Positions 35,318 through 43,453 of a stretch of DNA of 64,000 nt are shown here, piece after piece (within the stretch, counting starts at the first letter, position 1; every line of letters starts with the position of its first letter). The DNA is from Bacillus benzoevorans (GTDB lineage Bacteria; Bacillota; Bacilli; Bacillales; Cytobacillaceae): NCBI RefSeq assembly GCF_014207535.1, contig NZ_JACHGK010000002.1, positions 124,001 through 188,000 of the forward strand. The letters are read 5' to 3'. The position numbers and the translations under genes were made by a program. Under the pieces are notes generated by a model that did no database searches, was not told where the DNA came from, and was given only the letters and a program-made list of their open reading frames with translations.

Positions 35318-36430
35318 TTGAAGCTTGATCGAGTCATTTTAAGGCATTTGCAAATGAAGCAGAAATCACCCTGGGTCACTAGCTACGGAACGATGACGGC
35401 GAAGGATTTTATTCTCATTGAGGTAATCGATGAAGATGGTATCTCCGGCTGGGGAGAATCCGTTGCTTTTCAAACACCGTGGTATACAGAGGAAACCGTT
35501 AAAACAAATTGGCATATGCTTGAGGACTTTTTAATCCCGCTTGCCCTTCAATCACCCATTGAACACCCGGACGATTTGAACCGTCGCTTTGCTTTTATGA
35601 AAAAAAATCATATGGCAAAAGCGGCCATTGAAGGAGCGGTTTGGGATTTATGGGCAAAAAAACAGCAAATGCCATTAAGCCGGGCACTTGGCGGGAAACG
35701 AAAGCAAATTGAAGTGGGGATCAGCATCGGTATTCAAGAAAGCGAGGAGCAGCTTCAGCATGTCATTGAAGGATTTCTCGCGGAAGGCTACCGCCGGGTG
35801 AAAGTCAAAATAAAACCAGGACAGGATTTATCCGTCATCGAAAGTATCCGCAAAAGGTTTCCAAACCTGCCATTAATGGCTGATGCAAACTCGGCTTATA
35901 CCTTGAAAGACATCGATATACTCAAAGAATTGGACCAATATCAGCTGATGATGATTGAGCAGCCATTGGCATCTGATGATATCATTGACCATGCGGCACT
36001 GCAAGGACTGCTCAAAACGCCGCTTTGTTTAGATGAAAGCATCAATTCCGCCGAGGATGCCCGTAAAGCCATTGACTTAGGAAGCTGCAAAGTCATTAAT
36101 CTCAAAATCGGCCGGGTTGGCGGATTAAGTGAGTCGCTTAAAATACATCATCTTTGTCAGGAAAAAGGCATCGATCTGTGGTGCGGCGGCATGCTTGAAG
36201 CAGGGGTTGGCCGTGCTCATAATATTGCCATCACATCTTTAGAGCACTTCACATTGCCTGGAGATACAGCCGGTTCGTCGCGCTATTGGGATAGGGATAT
36301 TATTGAGCCGGAGGTAACCGTGGAGGGCGGACTGATTACTGTCCCGGAAAAGCCGGGAATCGGCTATGAGGTAAACCGCCCTATGGTCGATTATTATACC
36401 CTGTCCTCTTCAACATACCGCCCTATATAA
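35318..36430 (+). CDS. menC: o-Succinylbenzoate synthase / N-acylamino acid racemase
   Basis: 370 residues from TTG, 8 nt after GGGGG; an ATG five codons earlier contains that site downstream of itself and has none of its own. Enolase superfamily: catalytic KVKIK, metal ligands in LMADAN, MIEQPL and CLDES, second base in NLKIGRVGG, plus CGGMLEAGVGRAHN. Very close to Geobacillus-type NSAR/OSBS enzymes, which dehydrate SHCHC in menaquinone synthesis and also racemise N-succinyl amino acids. No other men gene is nearby, unlike the B. subtilis operon, so the racemase role is possible. Confidence 0.9.
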   Translation: MKLDRVILRHLQMKQKSPWVTSYGTMTAKDFILIEVIDEDGISGWGESVAFQTPWYTEETVKTNWHMLEDFLIPLALQSPIEHPDDLNRRFAFMKKNHMAKAAIEGAVWDLWAKKQQMPLSRALGGKRKQIEVGISIGIQESEEQLQHVIEGFLAEGYRRVKVKIKPGQDLSVIESIRKRFPNLPLMADANSAYTLKDIDILKELDQYQLMMIEQPLASDDIIDHAALQGLLKTPLCLDESINSAEDARKAIDLGSCKVINLKIGRVGGLSESLKIHHLCQEKGIDLWCGGMLEAGVGRAHNIAITSLEHFTLPGDTAGSSRYWDRDIIEPEVTVEGGLITVPEKPGIGYEVNRPMVDYYTLSSSTYRPI

Positions 36431-36455
36431 TTTGCTGAAATATGGATAAAAATCA

Positions 36456-36474
36456 GTCATTTTTCATGAATGAC
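36456..36474 (+). terminator. Weak terminator after menC
   Basis: 6-bp stem GTCATT / AATGAC, 26 bp past the stop, followed by CGTTCTTGTT. Confidence 0.4.
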
Positions 36475-36482
36475 CGTTCTTG

Positions 36483-36687
36483 TTATAAAAGACTCTGTTA
36501 AACTTGATTGTTGATTTCCGTTCCAAGCACTTCGCTTTCCGCTCATCTACGCCTGAGCCTCCTCGCCACTTCGTGCCTGCGGGGTCTCGTCTGTCTCGCT
36601 GTTCCCGCAGGAGTCTTCGTGCCTTCCACTCCAATCAACAAAGTCCTCCAAAATCAACATCTTTAACACAGCCTTATAAAAAAGACT
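36483..36687. repeat. Palindromic Bacillaceae intergenic repeat (MITE-like)
   Basis: A GC-rich core (about 36510-36655) with the pattern TTGATTTCCGTTCCAAGC ... CCTCCTCGCC ... GCAGGAGTCTTCG ... CCACTCCAATCAACA. It resembles a repeat I know from many Bacillaceae intergenic regions. Imperfect terminal inverted repeats (CTGTTAAA...TTGATTT against AAATCAAC...TTTAACACAG) sit inside a near direct repeat TTATAAAAGACT (36483-36494) and TTATAAAAAAGACT (36674-36687). No transposase frame. Lies between convergent menC and the phosphate acyltransferase gene. Confidence 0.65.
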
Positions 36688-36696
36688 GCATTAGAA

Positions 36697-36719
36697 ATGG
36701 GGTGGGTATTTTCACCCAT
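36697..36719 (-). terminator. Candidate terminator of the phosphate acyltransferase gene
   Basis: Stem ATGGGGTG / CACCCAT (one bulge) directly after the stop; a TTTTTT run follows about 12 nt later on the minus strand. Confidence 0.4.
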
Positions 36720-36725
36720 ACAACA

Positions 36726-37664
36726 TCAATCCCATCCCGCTTTTTTTCGGCAGTCTGAGATTAAAAGCGCCAATGCAATACTATTCATTTTCGCATCTGC
36801 TGAATCGGATCTGGATGTCATAATAATTGGGACACTTGCACCGAGTACAATCCCTGCATTCCTCCCTTTTGCGAGATGTATTAACGTCTTATACAGGATA
36901 TTCCCCGCTTCAATATTAGGAGTCAGCAGAATATCAACATCTCCAGAAATTTGACTAACCATTCCCTTCTGCTTAGCTGCTTCCGCAGAGATCGCCACAT
37001 CCAGTGACATTGGACCTTCAAGGATGATGTCTTCGATTTCCCCTTTTTCAGCCATTTCACACAGTATTTGCGCATCCATGGTTGCCTGCATTGCAGGATT
37101 GACCTTTTCTATTGCACATAGAGGAGCAGCCTTCGGACGCAGAATGCCCAGAGCCTGAGAAATCTCTATCCCATTCTTTAACATGCTTATTTTATGTGTT
37201 AAATCTTGAACAAGGTTTACTGCCGGGTCAGTCAGTATTAATAATTTATGATAAGCGGGTAATTCAAACACCCCTGCCATACTTAGTATATTCCCTGTTC
37301 GTAATCCTTCCTTCTTGTGCAGAACAGCCTTTAGCAGTTCAGCAGAACTAAGCGTTCCTTTCATCAGAATATGAGCTTTACTTTCCCGAATCAGACTGAC
37401 TGCTTTTTCCGCTGCTTGGTGCGGCTCTTTTTCATCCACTATTGGGATATTGCTTAAATCAAGCGCAATGGATTCTGCCTTTTCTTTCATGATCTTTTCA
37501 TTTCCAACCAGCACAAATTCAGAAATCTTTTCCTCGACAGCAGCTTTAACCGCATGGAGTACGTATTCATCTTCCGCAGCAGCTACAGCAATAATTTGCT
37601 TATTTTCATAGAACGACTTTGCCCTCAGCTCATCCATAGTGCGAATCATTTGCTCATGCATCAT
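36726..37664 (-). CDS. Phosphate acetyl/butyryltransferase family protein
   Basis: 312 residues from ATG (MMHEQMIRTMDEL), behind AGGAG; the open frame further upstream has no site. PTA_PTB fold: AVAAAEDEYVL, LMKGTLSSAELLKAVL, LEGPMSLDVAIS and TPNIEAGNILYKTL. Bacillus phosphate butyryltransferase (Ptb) is the nearest known type, converting branched or butyryl-CoA to acyl-phosphate. No butyrate kinase or bkd gene is adjacent, so the acyl group is uncertain. Confidence 0.8.
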   Translation of the reverse strand: MMHEQMIRTMDELRAKSFYENKQIIAVAAAEDEYVLHAVKAAVEEKISEFVLVGNEKIMKEKAESIALDLSNIPIVDEKEPHQAAEKAVSLIRESKAHILMKGTLSSAELLKAVLHKKEGLRTGNILSMAGVFELPAYHKLLILTDPAVNLVQDLTHKISMLKNGIEISQALGILRPKAAPLCAIEKVNPAMQATMDAQILCEMAEKGEIEDIILEGPMSLDVAISAEAAKQKGMVSQISGDVDILLTPNIEAGNILYKTLIHLAKGRNAGIVLGASVPIIMTSRSDSADAKMNSIALALLISDCRKKAGWD

Positions 37665-37721
37665 GTCAACTCCTCTTCCTTCAGGATTTACAAAATTGGA
37701 AAACTTTAAGACACAGCACAC

Positions 37722-37758
37722 AAAAAGTCATCAAGTACAGTGATCTTGATGACTTTTT
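37722..37758 (-). terminator. Terminator of the polysaccharide deacetylase gene
   Basis: Perfect 14-bp stem AAAAAGTCATCAAG / CTTGATGACTTTTT, 5 bp from the stop codon. Confidence 0.85.
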
Positions 37759-37763
37759 AGAAA

Positions 37764-38819
37764 CTATTTAAAGGCCACTGGTGTCATGGAACTGTCGAGA
37801 GCTTTCATCTTATAATTCTGGCTCTTCAAGTATTCAAGTAGTTCAGGCAGATGCGCCAGCGTTTCTTCCCTTTCATGGAGGAGGATCACAAGCGGTTCTG
37901 TACTTTCTGCATGCGCCTCAAGCTGGGCAATACTTGTGTCAACATAGCGGCGGTCTCGATAATACCAGTCTTTACTATCAATATTCCAATCCCACATTAA
38001 ATAGCCATTATCATGAACCGCCTGTAAATATGAATCCTGCATATACGGAACACTTCCATATGGGGTGCGGATAAGCATCGTATCTAGCCCGGTTACTTCC
38101 TTCACCGTGTCGTGCACCTGATTCATTTCTGAAATAACACTTGAAGCAGACTGATAGAATACTTTCACATTATGACTAACGCTATGCAGCCCTACACTAT
38201 GACCCGCTGCAATCATATGATTAACAGCGTCAGGAAAGCTGCGAATATTCCTGTCAATCATAAAGAAGGTTGCTTTTGCATTGTATGACTCCAATACTGC
38301 AAGTAATTGATCGGAAAACTGGTTCGGACCATCATCGAAGGTTAAATACACCGTTTTGGTATGTACATCATTTTCCGGGGCATCTGCCTGCTGAACCTTC
38401 TGTTCTGGTTCTGCAGAACTGGCATATTTTGCATCCCCTTCTATCTGTTCAGCTGCACGACTGTCCGCAGCGTCCGCTAAACCATTCGGGTCTATTTTAA
38501 TATCTTTATAGTTATCTCCTATAAAAATATTATTTCTGTTTAGATCAGCTTCTTTGGCAAAGGATTCTGAGTATGTAAATCGTTCATCCAGGTCAAGCGG
38601 TCCTTTCCTTGATACAACAGAAGATACTTCATTCACTGGCTCTTTAATGATTTCATCGTTTGCAAAAATTTCCTTGAAAACCATGTCCAAGTTCATATTA
38701 TCATAGATAAAACCGCCCACTAAGACTAATAAAACACTAAAAATAAAACGAAGCGCAGATTTCCTGAATCTCTTTCTTCGTCTATCCTGAAACCTTTGTT
38801 TCCTATTCATTGTACCCAT
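37764..38819 (-). CDS. Membrane-anchored polysaccharide deacetylase
   Basis: 351 residues. Basic N-terminus then one membrane helix (about 23-40, FIFSVLLVLVGGFIYD), a spacer, and a NodB domain from about 155. Metal/catalytic motifs: TFDDGP, HSVGLHSVSHN, RTPYGS, WNIDSKDW and LLHE. It probably removes acetyl groups from peptidoglycan on the outer membrane face, as PdaC/YjeA-like enzymes do. Two possible ATGs (38819 and three codons later); the site GGGG is badly spaced for the first. Confidence 0.88.
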   Translation of the reverse strand: MGTMNRKQRFQDRRRKRFRKSALRFIFSVLLVLVGGFIYDNMNLDMVFKEIFANDEIIKEPVNEVSSVVSRKGPLDLDERFTYSESFAKEADLNRNNIFIGDNYKDIKIDPNGLADAADSRAAEQIEGDAKYASSAEPEQKVQQADAPENDVHTKTVYLTFDDGPNQFSDQLLAVLESYNAKATFFMIDRNIRSFPDAVNHMIAAGHSVGLHSVSHNVKVFYQSASSVISEMNQVHDTVKEVTGLDTMLIRTPYGSVPYMQDSYLQAVHDNGYLMWDWNIDSKDWYYRDRRYVDTSIAQLEAHAESTEPLVILLHEREETLAHLPELLEYLKSQNYKMKALDSSMTPVAFK

Positions 38820-39204
38820 TTACCCCTTTTACCTTTTTATCCCTGGTCGAAATCCCCAATAAGCATGACGATTTGTGCATCAATTATGAAATATAAACGA
38901 CAATTCTTTTCAAAATAAGTTCATTCCTTAACAATATATAACAATTATTACATTTTTTTCAATACATATTTTTCCATTTTCTGAGATTCATATAAAAAAG
39001 AGTATGTTTGATGCTGTTTGTTTCCGTTCTAGTGCGCAGGAAGTTAGGAAAGGTTCAAAGTACATCACATCTAGAATAGAATTAATTAGAGTATCTCATA
39101 TTCTATAATTCTATTGTATCCTATTTCCTCATGGAAGTAGTGGAAAAACAGGAAAAACTAGCCCATTGAACTAGTCTCCAGAAAAGAAAAATCGCCGCTA
39201 ATTG
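38820..39204. other. AT-rich gap, no gene recognised
   Basis: Between the deacetylase start and the LysM gene terminator. Several short A+T repeats (ATTCTAT-type) at 39070-39120; no convincing promoter, hairpin or short gene. Confidence 0.45.
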
Positions 39205-39240
39205 AAAGGGGACCAGCACGGATTGCGGCTGATCCCCTTT
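39205..39240 (-). terminator. Terminator of the LysM gene
   Basis: 13-bp stem AAAGGGGACCAGC / GCTGATCCCCTTT with one wobble pair and a 10-nt loop. Confidence 0.75.
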
Positions 39241-39280
39241 CCTATTTTATATTCCTCGTAGAACTTCCCCTTCTTTTCTC

Positions 39281-40174
39281 CTAAAAATAGACCCTCATCC
39301 TTACTAAATCCTGCATGCTTCCATCTTTAGCACTTCTTGTATATACCCAAAGTTCACCCCTATTGGATGTCGGGCTGCGGTCAAAAGGAACCATACTGGT
39401 AAAATTCCCATATTCAGGTGCACCGATATCAGCTGTCGTAAACCGTTCATTTGATATGGTGATTCCATTTGCATCCTTTAATTGGTGAAGCACATTCGCT
39501 TCAAATGACCTCGCCTGACCTGTAATTTTAAATCCCCTGCCTACAGTGGTGCCTGGAAGTGGAGTCCAAACGACCATATTGCGCATGGTTGGTAATGGGA
39601 TGATTAAATGGTACCCCGGCCAAATCACATCCGCCTGGAATCCAGGACGCCTTTCATTTGCACGAACAATACTCGATAAAGGGAGGCCATACCTGCTTGC
39701 TATTGCATTGAGGGAATCCCCCGTTTTCACTTCATAAATAAAAGCAGGGATGACTAACCGTTGAGAAGGAAACAGCATATTCGGATTTCCTAAATGATTG
39801 ATCCCGGAAACTAAATCAATATAGGTGCTATACGTATAGGAAATTTTGTTCAATGCATCTCCGGTATGGACAATATAATGGACTTTCCCTGTTTTCACCA
39901 GATTGGGTACCAAAAGGACATCTCCCGGGAAAATCAATCCAGGATCCGTCACCGGTGGGAAGATGTGATTGACTCTCATGATTTCACCTGCTGAACTATT
40001 AAACTTTTGCGCTATCGAATAAAGAGTATCCCCTGGATATACGGTGTAGATGTAATATTCGCGGAAAATAACGGGCACAGCCATCACTCCATTTTCATCA
40101 AATTCGACCCGGCGAATTTGCACCCGATTTTTTTCGAGCTTGCTCGAAAAATTACCTTTAAAAAATCGAGGCAT
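39281..40174 (-). CDS. Three-LysM protein with C-terminal Gmad2 domain
   Basis: Up to 297 residues. Three LysM repeats (about 40-90, 95-142 and 148-196: YTVYPGDTLYSIAQKF, YIVHTGDALNKISYTY, YEVKTGDSLNAIASRY) and a C-terminal Gmad2-type domain (about 198-297; PLPGTTVGRGFKITGQARSFEANVLHQL). Gmad2 is known from sporulation/germination proteins, so a spore envelope role is likely. No signal peptide. The start is doubtful: the ATG at 40174 has no good site and sits 12 bp from a 16-bp inverted repeat; a GTG at 40078 has GGAG 8 nt upstream and would give a 265-residue protein that begins just before the first LysM. Confidence 0.8.
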   Translation of the reverse strand: MPRFFKGNFSSKLEKNRVQIRRVEFDENGVMAVPVIFREYYIYTVYPGDTLYSIAQKFNSSAGEIMRVNHIFPPVTDPGLIFPGDVLLVPNLVKTGKVHYIVHTGDALNKISYTYSTYIDLVSGINHLGNPNMLFPSQRLVIPAFIYEVKTGDSLNAIASRYGLPLSSIVRANERRPGFQADVIWPGYHLIIPLPTMRNMVVWTPLPGTTVGRGFKITGQARSFEANVLHQLKDANGITISNERFTTADIGAPEYGNFTSMVPFDRSPTSNRGELWVYTRSAKDGSMQDLVRMRVYF

Positions 40175-40185
40175 CCGCCGGAGGC

Positions 40186-40288
40186 TTTAACTTTATTCAG
40201 CCGGTTTTGCACCCCTACTGAACTGCTTAACTCATTTTATTGATCCCATAACTTTTGAAGCGCGAGACTTCTGCTGAATAAAGTTAAA
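40186..40288. repeat. Element bounded by a perfect 16-bp inverted repeat
   Basis: TTTAACTTTATTCAGC (40186-40201) and its exact reverse complement GCTGAATAAAGTTAAA (40273-40288) enclose 71 bp with no frame. It abuts the start of the LysM gene. Long arms and size suggest a MITE-like relic or a regulatory hairpin. Confidence 0.55.
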
Positions 40289-40413
40289 ATAGAAAACAAC
40301 TCCTTATCTATAACCGTATTTACCATTTTGAAAATGTATGTATAGAATTTCCACTCTGCCTCTTACAACATTTTGCTTGTACAAGGTCCAAGTGCCGAAT
40401 TGCTAAACCGCTC

Positions 40414-40442
40414 TTGCCAAAGCAAATAAATTCTGCTATTAT
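40414..40442 (+). promoter_or_regulatory. Sigma-A promoter of the dapA leader
   Basis: TTGCCA (40414-40419), 17-bp spacer, TATTAT (40437-40442). Expected start about 38 nt before the riboswitch. Confidence 0.65.
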
Positions 40443-40486
40443 CTTAATAACCAAATGAAGATATACTTATTTCAATTATTTTTGAA

Positions 40487-40665
40487 GTAAGGATAGAGGC
40501 GCAAAGACCATCAGTACACATTAGAAGGATAATGGGGTCCGTTGAATAATGTAGAAAGGGGAATTTGCCGAAGCTGATAGAACCTCATTTTTCTTGAAGC
40601 TGGTTCTGATGTTGAAAAAATACAGAACTGTCATATAGGTGTAACTATATGGAGGGCTATCTTAC
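40487..40665 (+). promoter_or_regulatory. Lysine riboswitch (L box)
   Basis: P1 is GTAAGGATAG (40487-40496) with CTATCTTAC (40657-40665). Conserved L-box blocks are visible: AGAGGCGCAAAGACC, CAGTA, TTAGAAGG, GAAAGGGGAATTTGCCGAAG and the CTGGTTCTG / CAGAACTG arm. It precedes dapA, a known target. Lysine should favour termination. Confidence 0.93.
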
Positions 40666-40701
40666 GCACAGGAACATTCTTTGTTACATATTGTTTCTAC
40701 T

Positions 40702-40726
40702 GCAGCAGCGGAACCCTCAATGCTGC
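40702..40726 (+). terminator. Leader terminator of dapA
   Basis: Stem GCAGCA / TGCTGC, possibly within a wider stem ACGCA (40664-40668) / TGCGT (40732-40736), followed by TTTTTTAT. The wider stem overlaps the L-box P1 strand, which gives a switching geometry. Confidence 0.6.
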
Positions 40727-40799
40727 TTATTTGCGTTTTTTATGAACTGCCCTTCTCCCTCTATTTTGATAAAAATCACGAAAAGGATGAGGAGAAGAA

Positions 40800-41693
40800 A
40801 TGAATTTTGGACAAATTTTAACAGCAATGGTTACTCCATTTGATCAAAACGGTGATATCGATTTTAATGCCACAAAGAATTTGGTTAATCATTTACTGGC
40901 AAATGGCACAGAAGGTTTAGTCGTATCAGGGACAACTGGCGAATCACCAACGTTAACAACAGAAGAGAAAGTGGAGCTATATAAATTTGTCGTTGAACTT
41001 GCGGGCGGAAGAGTGCCTGTTATTGCCGGCACAGGTTCCTATAATACGAGGGAATCCATCCATTTAACAAAACTCGCTGAACAATGCGGAGTAGATGGAA
41101 TCATGCTGGTGGTACCATATTACAACAAGCCGTCACAGGAAGGCTTATATCAACATTTTAAAGCAATAGCTGAAGCTACTAAACTTCCAATTATTCTTTA
41201 TAATATACCAGGACGAAGCGTCATTAATATGACCGTTGAGACAACTGTTCGACTTTCTAAGCTCCCTAATATTGTTGCGCTTAAAGATGCCAGCGGTAAT
41301 TTAGAAGGAATGACTGAAATTATCAGCCAGACCGGCAGCGATTTTGCCGTATACACAGGTGAAGATGCTCTGACACTTCCTACTTTAGCGATTGGTGGAG
41401 CTGGAGTCATTTCTGTTGCCGCGCATGTCATTGGAAATGAAATGCAAGCGATGATTCAGCATTTCAAAAACGGAAATCACCGTGAAGCCGCTTTGTTCCA
41501 TCAGAGCATTCTGCCTGTCATTAAAGCGCTCTTTGCTTCACCGAATCCAACCCCTGTTAAAGCTGCTTTAAATTTAACGGGTATACACGTTGGAGGCGTA
41601 CGCCTGCCGCTTGTTCCGTTAAATGATGAAGAAATAAACTCTTTACAACAAGTATTGGATGTCATGAAAAAAGCCATTCAAGAAGCTTGCTAA
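40800..41693 (+). CDS. dapA: 4-hydroxy-tetrahydrodipicolinate synthase
   Basis: 297 residues. Class I aldolase: Thr45/Thr46 (SGTTGESPT), Tyr134 and Arg139 (LYNIPGRS), Schiff-base Lys162 (ALKDASG). Condenses pyruvate with aspartate semialdehyde, feeding lysine, diaminopimelate for the wall and dipicolinate for spores. Start behind GGATGAGGAGAAG. Here it stands alone under a lysine riboswitch, whereas in B. subtilis it sits with dapG near tepA; a second dapA in that operon elsewhere is likely but not visible. Confidence 0.96.
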   Translation: MNFGQILTAMVTPFDQNGDIDFNATKNLVNHLLANGTEGLVVSGTTGESPTLTTEEKVELYKFVVELAGGRVPVIAGTGSYNTRESIHLTKLAEQCGVDGIMLVVPYYNKPSQEGLYQHFKAIAEATKLPIILYNIPGRSVINMTVETTVRLSKLPNIVALKDASGNLEGMTEIISQTGSDFAVYTGEDALTLPTLAIGGAGVISVAAHVIGNEMQAMIQHFKNGNHREAALFHQSILPVIKALFASPNPTPVKAALNLTGIHVGGVRLPLVPLNDEEINSLQQVLDVMKKAIQEAC

Positions 41694-41699
41694 TACATG

Positions 41700-41732
41700 A
41701 AAAGGGCTGCGGATTATGTCCGCAGCCCTTTT
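41700..41732. terminator. Bidirectional terminator after dapA
   Basis: Perfect 14-bp stem AAAAGGGCTGCGGA / TCCGCAGCCCTTTT, shared with the convergent Fe-S protein gene. Confidence 0.9.
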
Positions 41733-41753
41733 CATATTCAATTCAAAGAAAGC

Positions 41754-42548
41754 TTAATGTAAAAAGACAGCATTTGTTTTATTCTCTCTTATTACCCAGG
41801 CAGTCCCTTCTGTACATTTCTCTGAAAAAGGACAATGACTGCAATCCTTCCATGTTCTTGATTGAAAAAATTCAGCAGGATGCTGCTGCAGCAGATATTT
41901 CATTGTTAGCAGATACTGAATACCGGAAGAAACATCTTCCATCTTCGGGAAAAATACATGCTCCTTCCCATCAAGCAAAGTGATCAAAACAATTTTCTCC
42001 GGGAGTTTTTCAAAAACTTTAGCGGAAAATACCACGAGTAAGTGATAATAGAGGCGGAACATTTCCACATCTGCTTGCAAAAGGAATTTCTTTATCGTAA
42101 AGGTACGGGATGACCATTCCGCTAATTCAAAAGTTACCTGAATCCGGGTTTCCAATTCGTCAACATAAGCATTCAATTTTTGATATAACAGGAACGGCGG
42201 CGTTTCACTTTTCCCCTTTAATAAAGATTCAAGCAAATGTTCACTTGTTTTGGCGATGACCATATAGTATTGCAGACGTGAATCAAACCATCTTAAACTA
42301 ATCGGGCGCCAGGCTTTATCAATCAGGTTCGAAATATTCAAATTACTCCGTGCATCTAATGGTAATGTATAATATTTCCGAACCACACGTTTTACGATAT
42401 GCTGAACCACCTGTCTCCATCTCAATCCCTTTGAATGCCGCTGCAGGACATACTGATAATAAAACTTATACGGACATCTGATAAATGACTCTAAGTGATC
42501 ATCTGTCATCGTTTTGATCGAGATTTGCGGGTGGCTGCCTTCCATCAT
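41754..42548 (-). CDS. AddB/Cas4-type Fe-S protein, degenerate PD-(D/E)XK fold
   Basis: 264 residues. DDHLESFIRCPYKFYYQYV at the N-terminus and CSHCPFSEKC at the C-terminus give C25 plus C236-x2-C239-x5-C245. That is the four-cysteine iron-staple arrangement of AddB, Cas4 and related nucleases. The central part shows a QADVEMFRLYYHLL helix like the QxxxY motif, but the usual D...(D/E)xK active site is not seen (IKKF where DYK-type would be), so nuclease activity is doubtful. AGGAGG precedes the ATG. It follows flavodoxin by 11 bp and probably shares its Fur-type promoter. No symbol known to me. Confidence 0.7.
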   Translation of the reverse strand: MMEGSHPQISIKTMTDDHLESFIRCPYKFYYQYVLQRHSKGLRWRQVVQHIVKRVVRKYYTLPLDARSNLNISNLIDKAWRPISLRWFDSRLQYYMVIAKTSEHLLESLLKGKSETPPFLLYQKLNAYVDELETRIQVTFELAEWSSRTFTIKKFLLQADVEMFRLYYHLLVVFSAKVFEKLPEKIVLITLLDGKEHVFFPKMEDVSSGIQYLLTMKYLLQQHPAEFFQSRTWKDCSHCPFSEKCTEGTAWVIRENKTNAVFLH

Positions 42549-42559
42549 GCTGACCTCCT

Positions 42560-43021
42560 TTATTTTACCCTATTTCCATTCAAGAACGTGACAAAATTCT
42601 TCCCTAACGTTCTGCACTCGTCTTCATCCGCTTCACTTGGTGTTAAATCTACTTTTATTTCTGCAGCATAAACATCAGCACCGCGTTCTTTTAACTTCTC
42701 CATTAATATATCTACTGCGGCGCAAAAGGAATTATACCCCGTATCTCCTGAACCGAACACCGCCGCCTTTTTGCCGCTTAAATCAACCCCTTCCAATTCT
42801 TCGTAAAAGTCTAAGTAGTCATCAGGAAGTTCCCCATCTCCCCATGTATAAGAACCTAGGATGATTCCGTCATAATTAAGTAAATCCTTCGCAAATACAC
42901 CATTCATAATATCTATGGCTTCCACTTCTTCCCCTGCTTCCTTTATCCCGTCTGCAACGGCCTCTGCCATCATTTCGGTATTTCCACTCATACTAGCATA
43001 AATTAAGACGATCTTTGCCAT
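42560..43021 (-). CDS. Short-chain flavodoxin
   Basis: 153 residues from ATG (MAKIVLIYASMSGNTEMMA), 8 nt after GGGGG; a TTG five codons earlier contains that site and is rejected. FMN phosphate loop YASMSGNTE, FMN-stacking loops SYTWGDGELPDDY and FGSGDTGYNSFC. Replaces ferredoxin as an electron carrier; similar to Bacillus YkuN/YkuP, which are Fur-repressed and iron-starvation induced. A Fur-like box lies 26 bp upstream. Cotranscribed with the Fe-S protein gene. Confidence 0.93.
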   Translation of the reverse strand: MAKIVLIYASMSGNTEMMAEAVADGIKEAGEEVEAIDIMNGVFAKDLLNYDGIILGSYTWGDGELPDDYLDFYEELEGVDLSGKKAAVFGSGDTGYNSFCAAVDILMEKLKERGADVYAAEIKVDLTPSEADEDECRTLGKNFVTFLNGNRVK

Positions 43022-43046
43022 TGTTAACGCCCCCAATTAATTAATT

Positions 43047-43065
43047 GATAATAATTCTCAATATA
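43047..43065 (-). promoter_or_regulatory. Candidate Fur box of flavodoxin
   Basis: GATAATAATTCTCAATATA matches 15 of 19 positions of the classical Fur box, located between the DUF2325 stop and the flavodoxin start. Confidence 0.6.
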
Positions 43066-43073
43066 GTCTATAA

Positions 43074-43355
43074 TTAAACAACGTCCTTAAGCACATGATA
43101 AATAGAACTCCAGGAACGTTTTGCATAATAGATTGGAATCGACTGATTCTTCGCCCGCTTCTTAATCACAGCTGTTAAATTATGATTTACGTAATCTGTT
43201 AAAATAAGAATGCAATTAATACTTTCCGGTATGTCTCTCTTCACCATCTGAACTTTTCTGCCATTCATATGTAGGATTTTTCTAAAACCAACTGATGCTA
43301 ACTTATCAGGAATTACCCCTAAATGATCAGCACCTATTATCAACAAGGAATTCAT
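43074..43355 (-). CDS. DUF2325 protein, copy 1
   Basis: 93 residues, MNSLLIIGADHLGVIPDKL ... AKRSWSSIYHVLKDVV. Small alpha/beta DUF2325 protein with a conserved IIGxDHLG loop, GRKxQMVKRDIP, LTDxxNHNL and KRSWSSIYH. No catalytic assignment is known. GAGGTGAC site before the ATG. A strong Fur box is 53 bp upstream. A paralogue is encoded at 53321-53608. Confidence 0.85.
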   Translation of the reverse strand: MNSLLIIGADHLGVIPDKLASVGFRKILHMNGRKVQMVKRDIPESINCILILTDYVNHNLTAVIKKRAKNQSIPIYYAKRSWSSIYHVLKDVV

Positions 43356-43407
43356 TACTAGTCACCTCTAATTGTTTTTGAATATTTTACTTAATTTCAT
43401 TTTAAAT

Positions 43408-43426
43408 GATAATGATTATCATTGTC
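43408..43426 (-). promoter_or_regulatory. Strong Fur box upstream of DUF2325 copy 1
   Basis: GATAATGATTATCATTGTC, 18 of 19 positions of the classical Fur consensus, perfectly placed for repression of the DUF2325-flavodoxin region. Confidence 0.9.
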
Positions 43427-43453
43427 AATATAAAAAAGTGCTTCAAAATAAAA

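Noticed and set aside
36504..36758. 84-codon open frame through the repeat
   Set aside because: Product is Arg/Ser/Pro-rich translation of the palindromic repeat and runs into the convergent gene.
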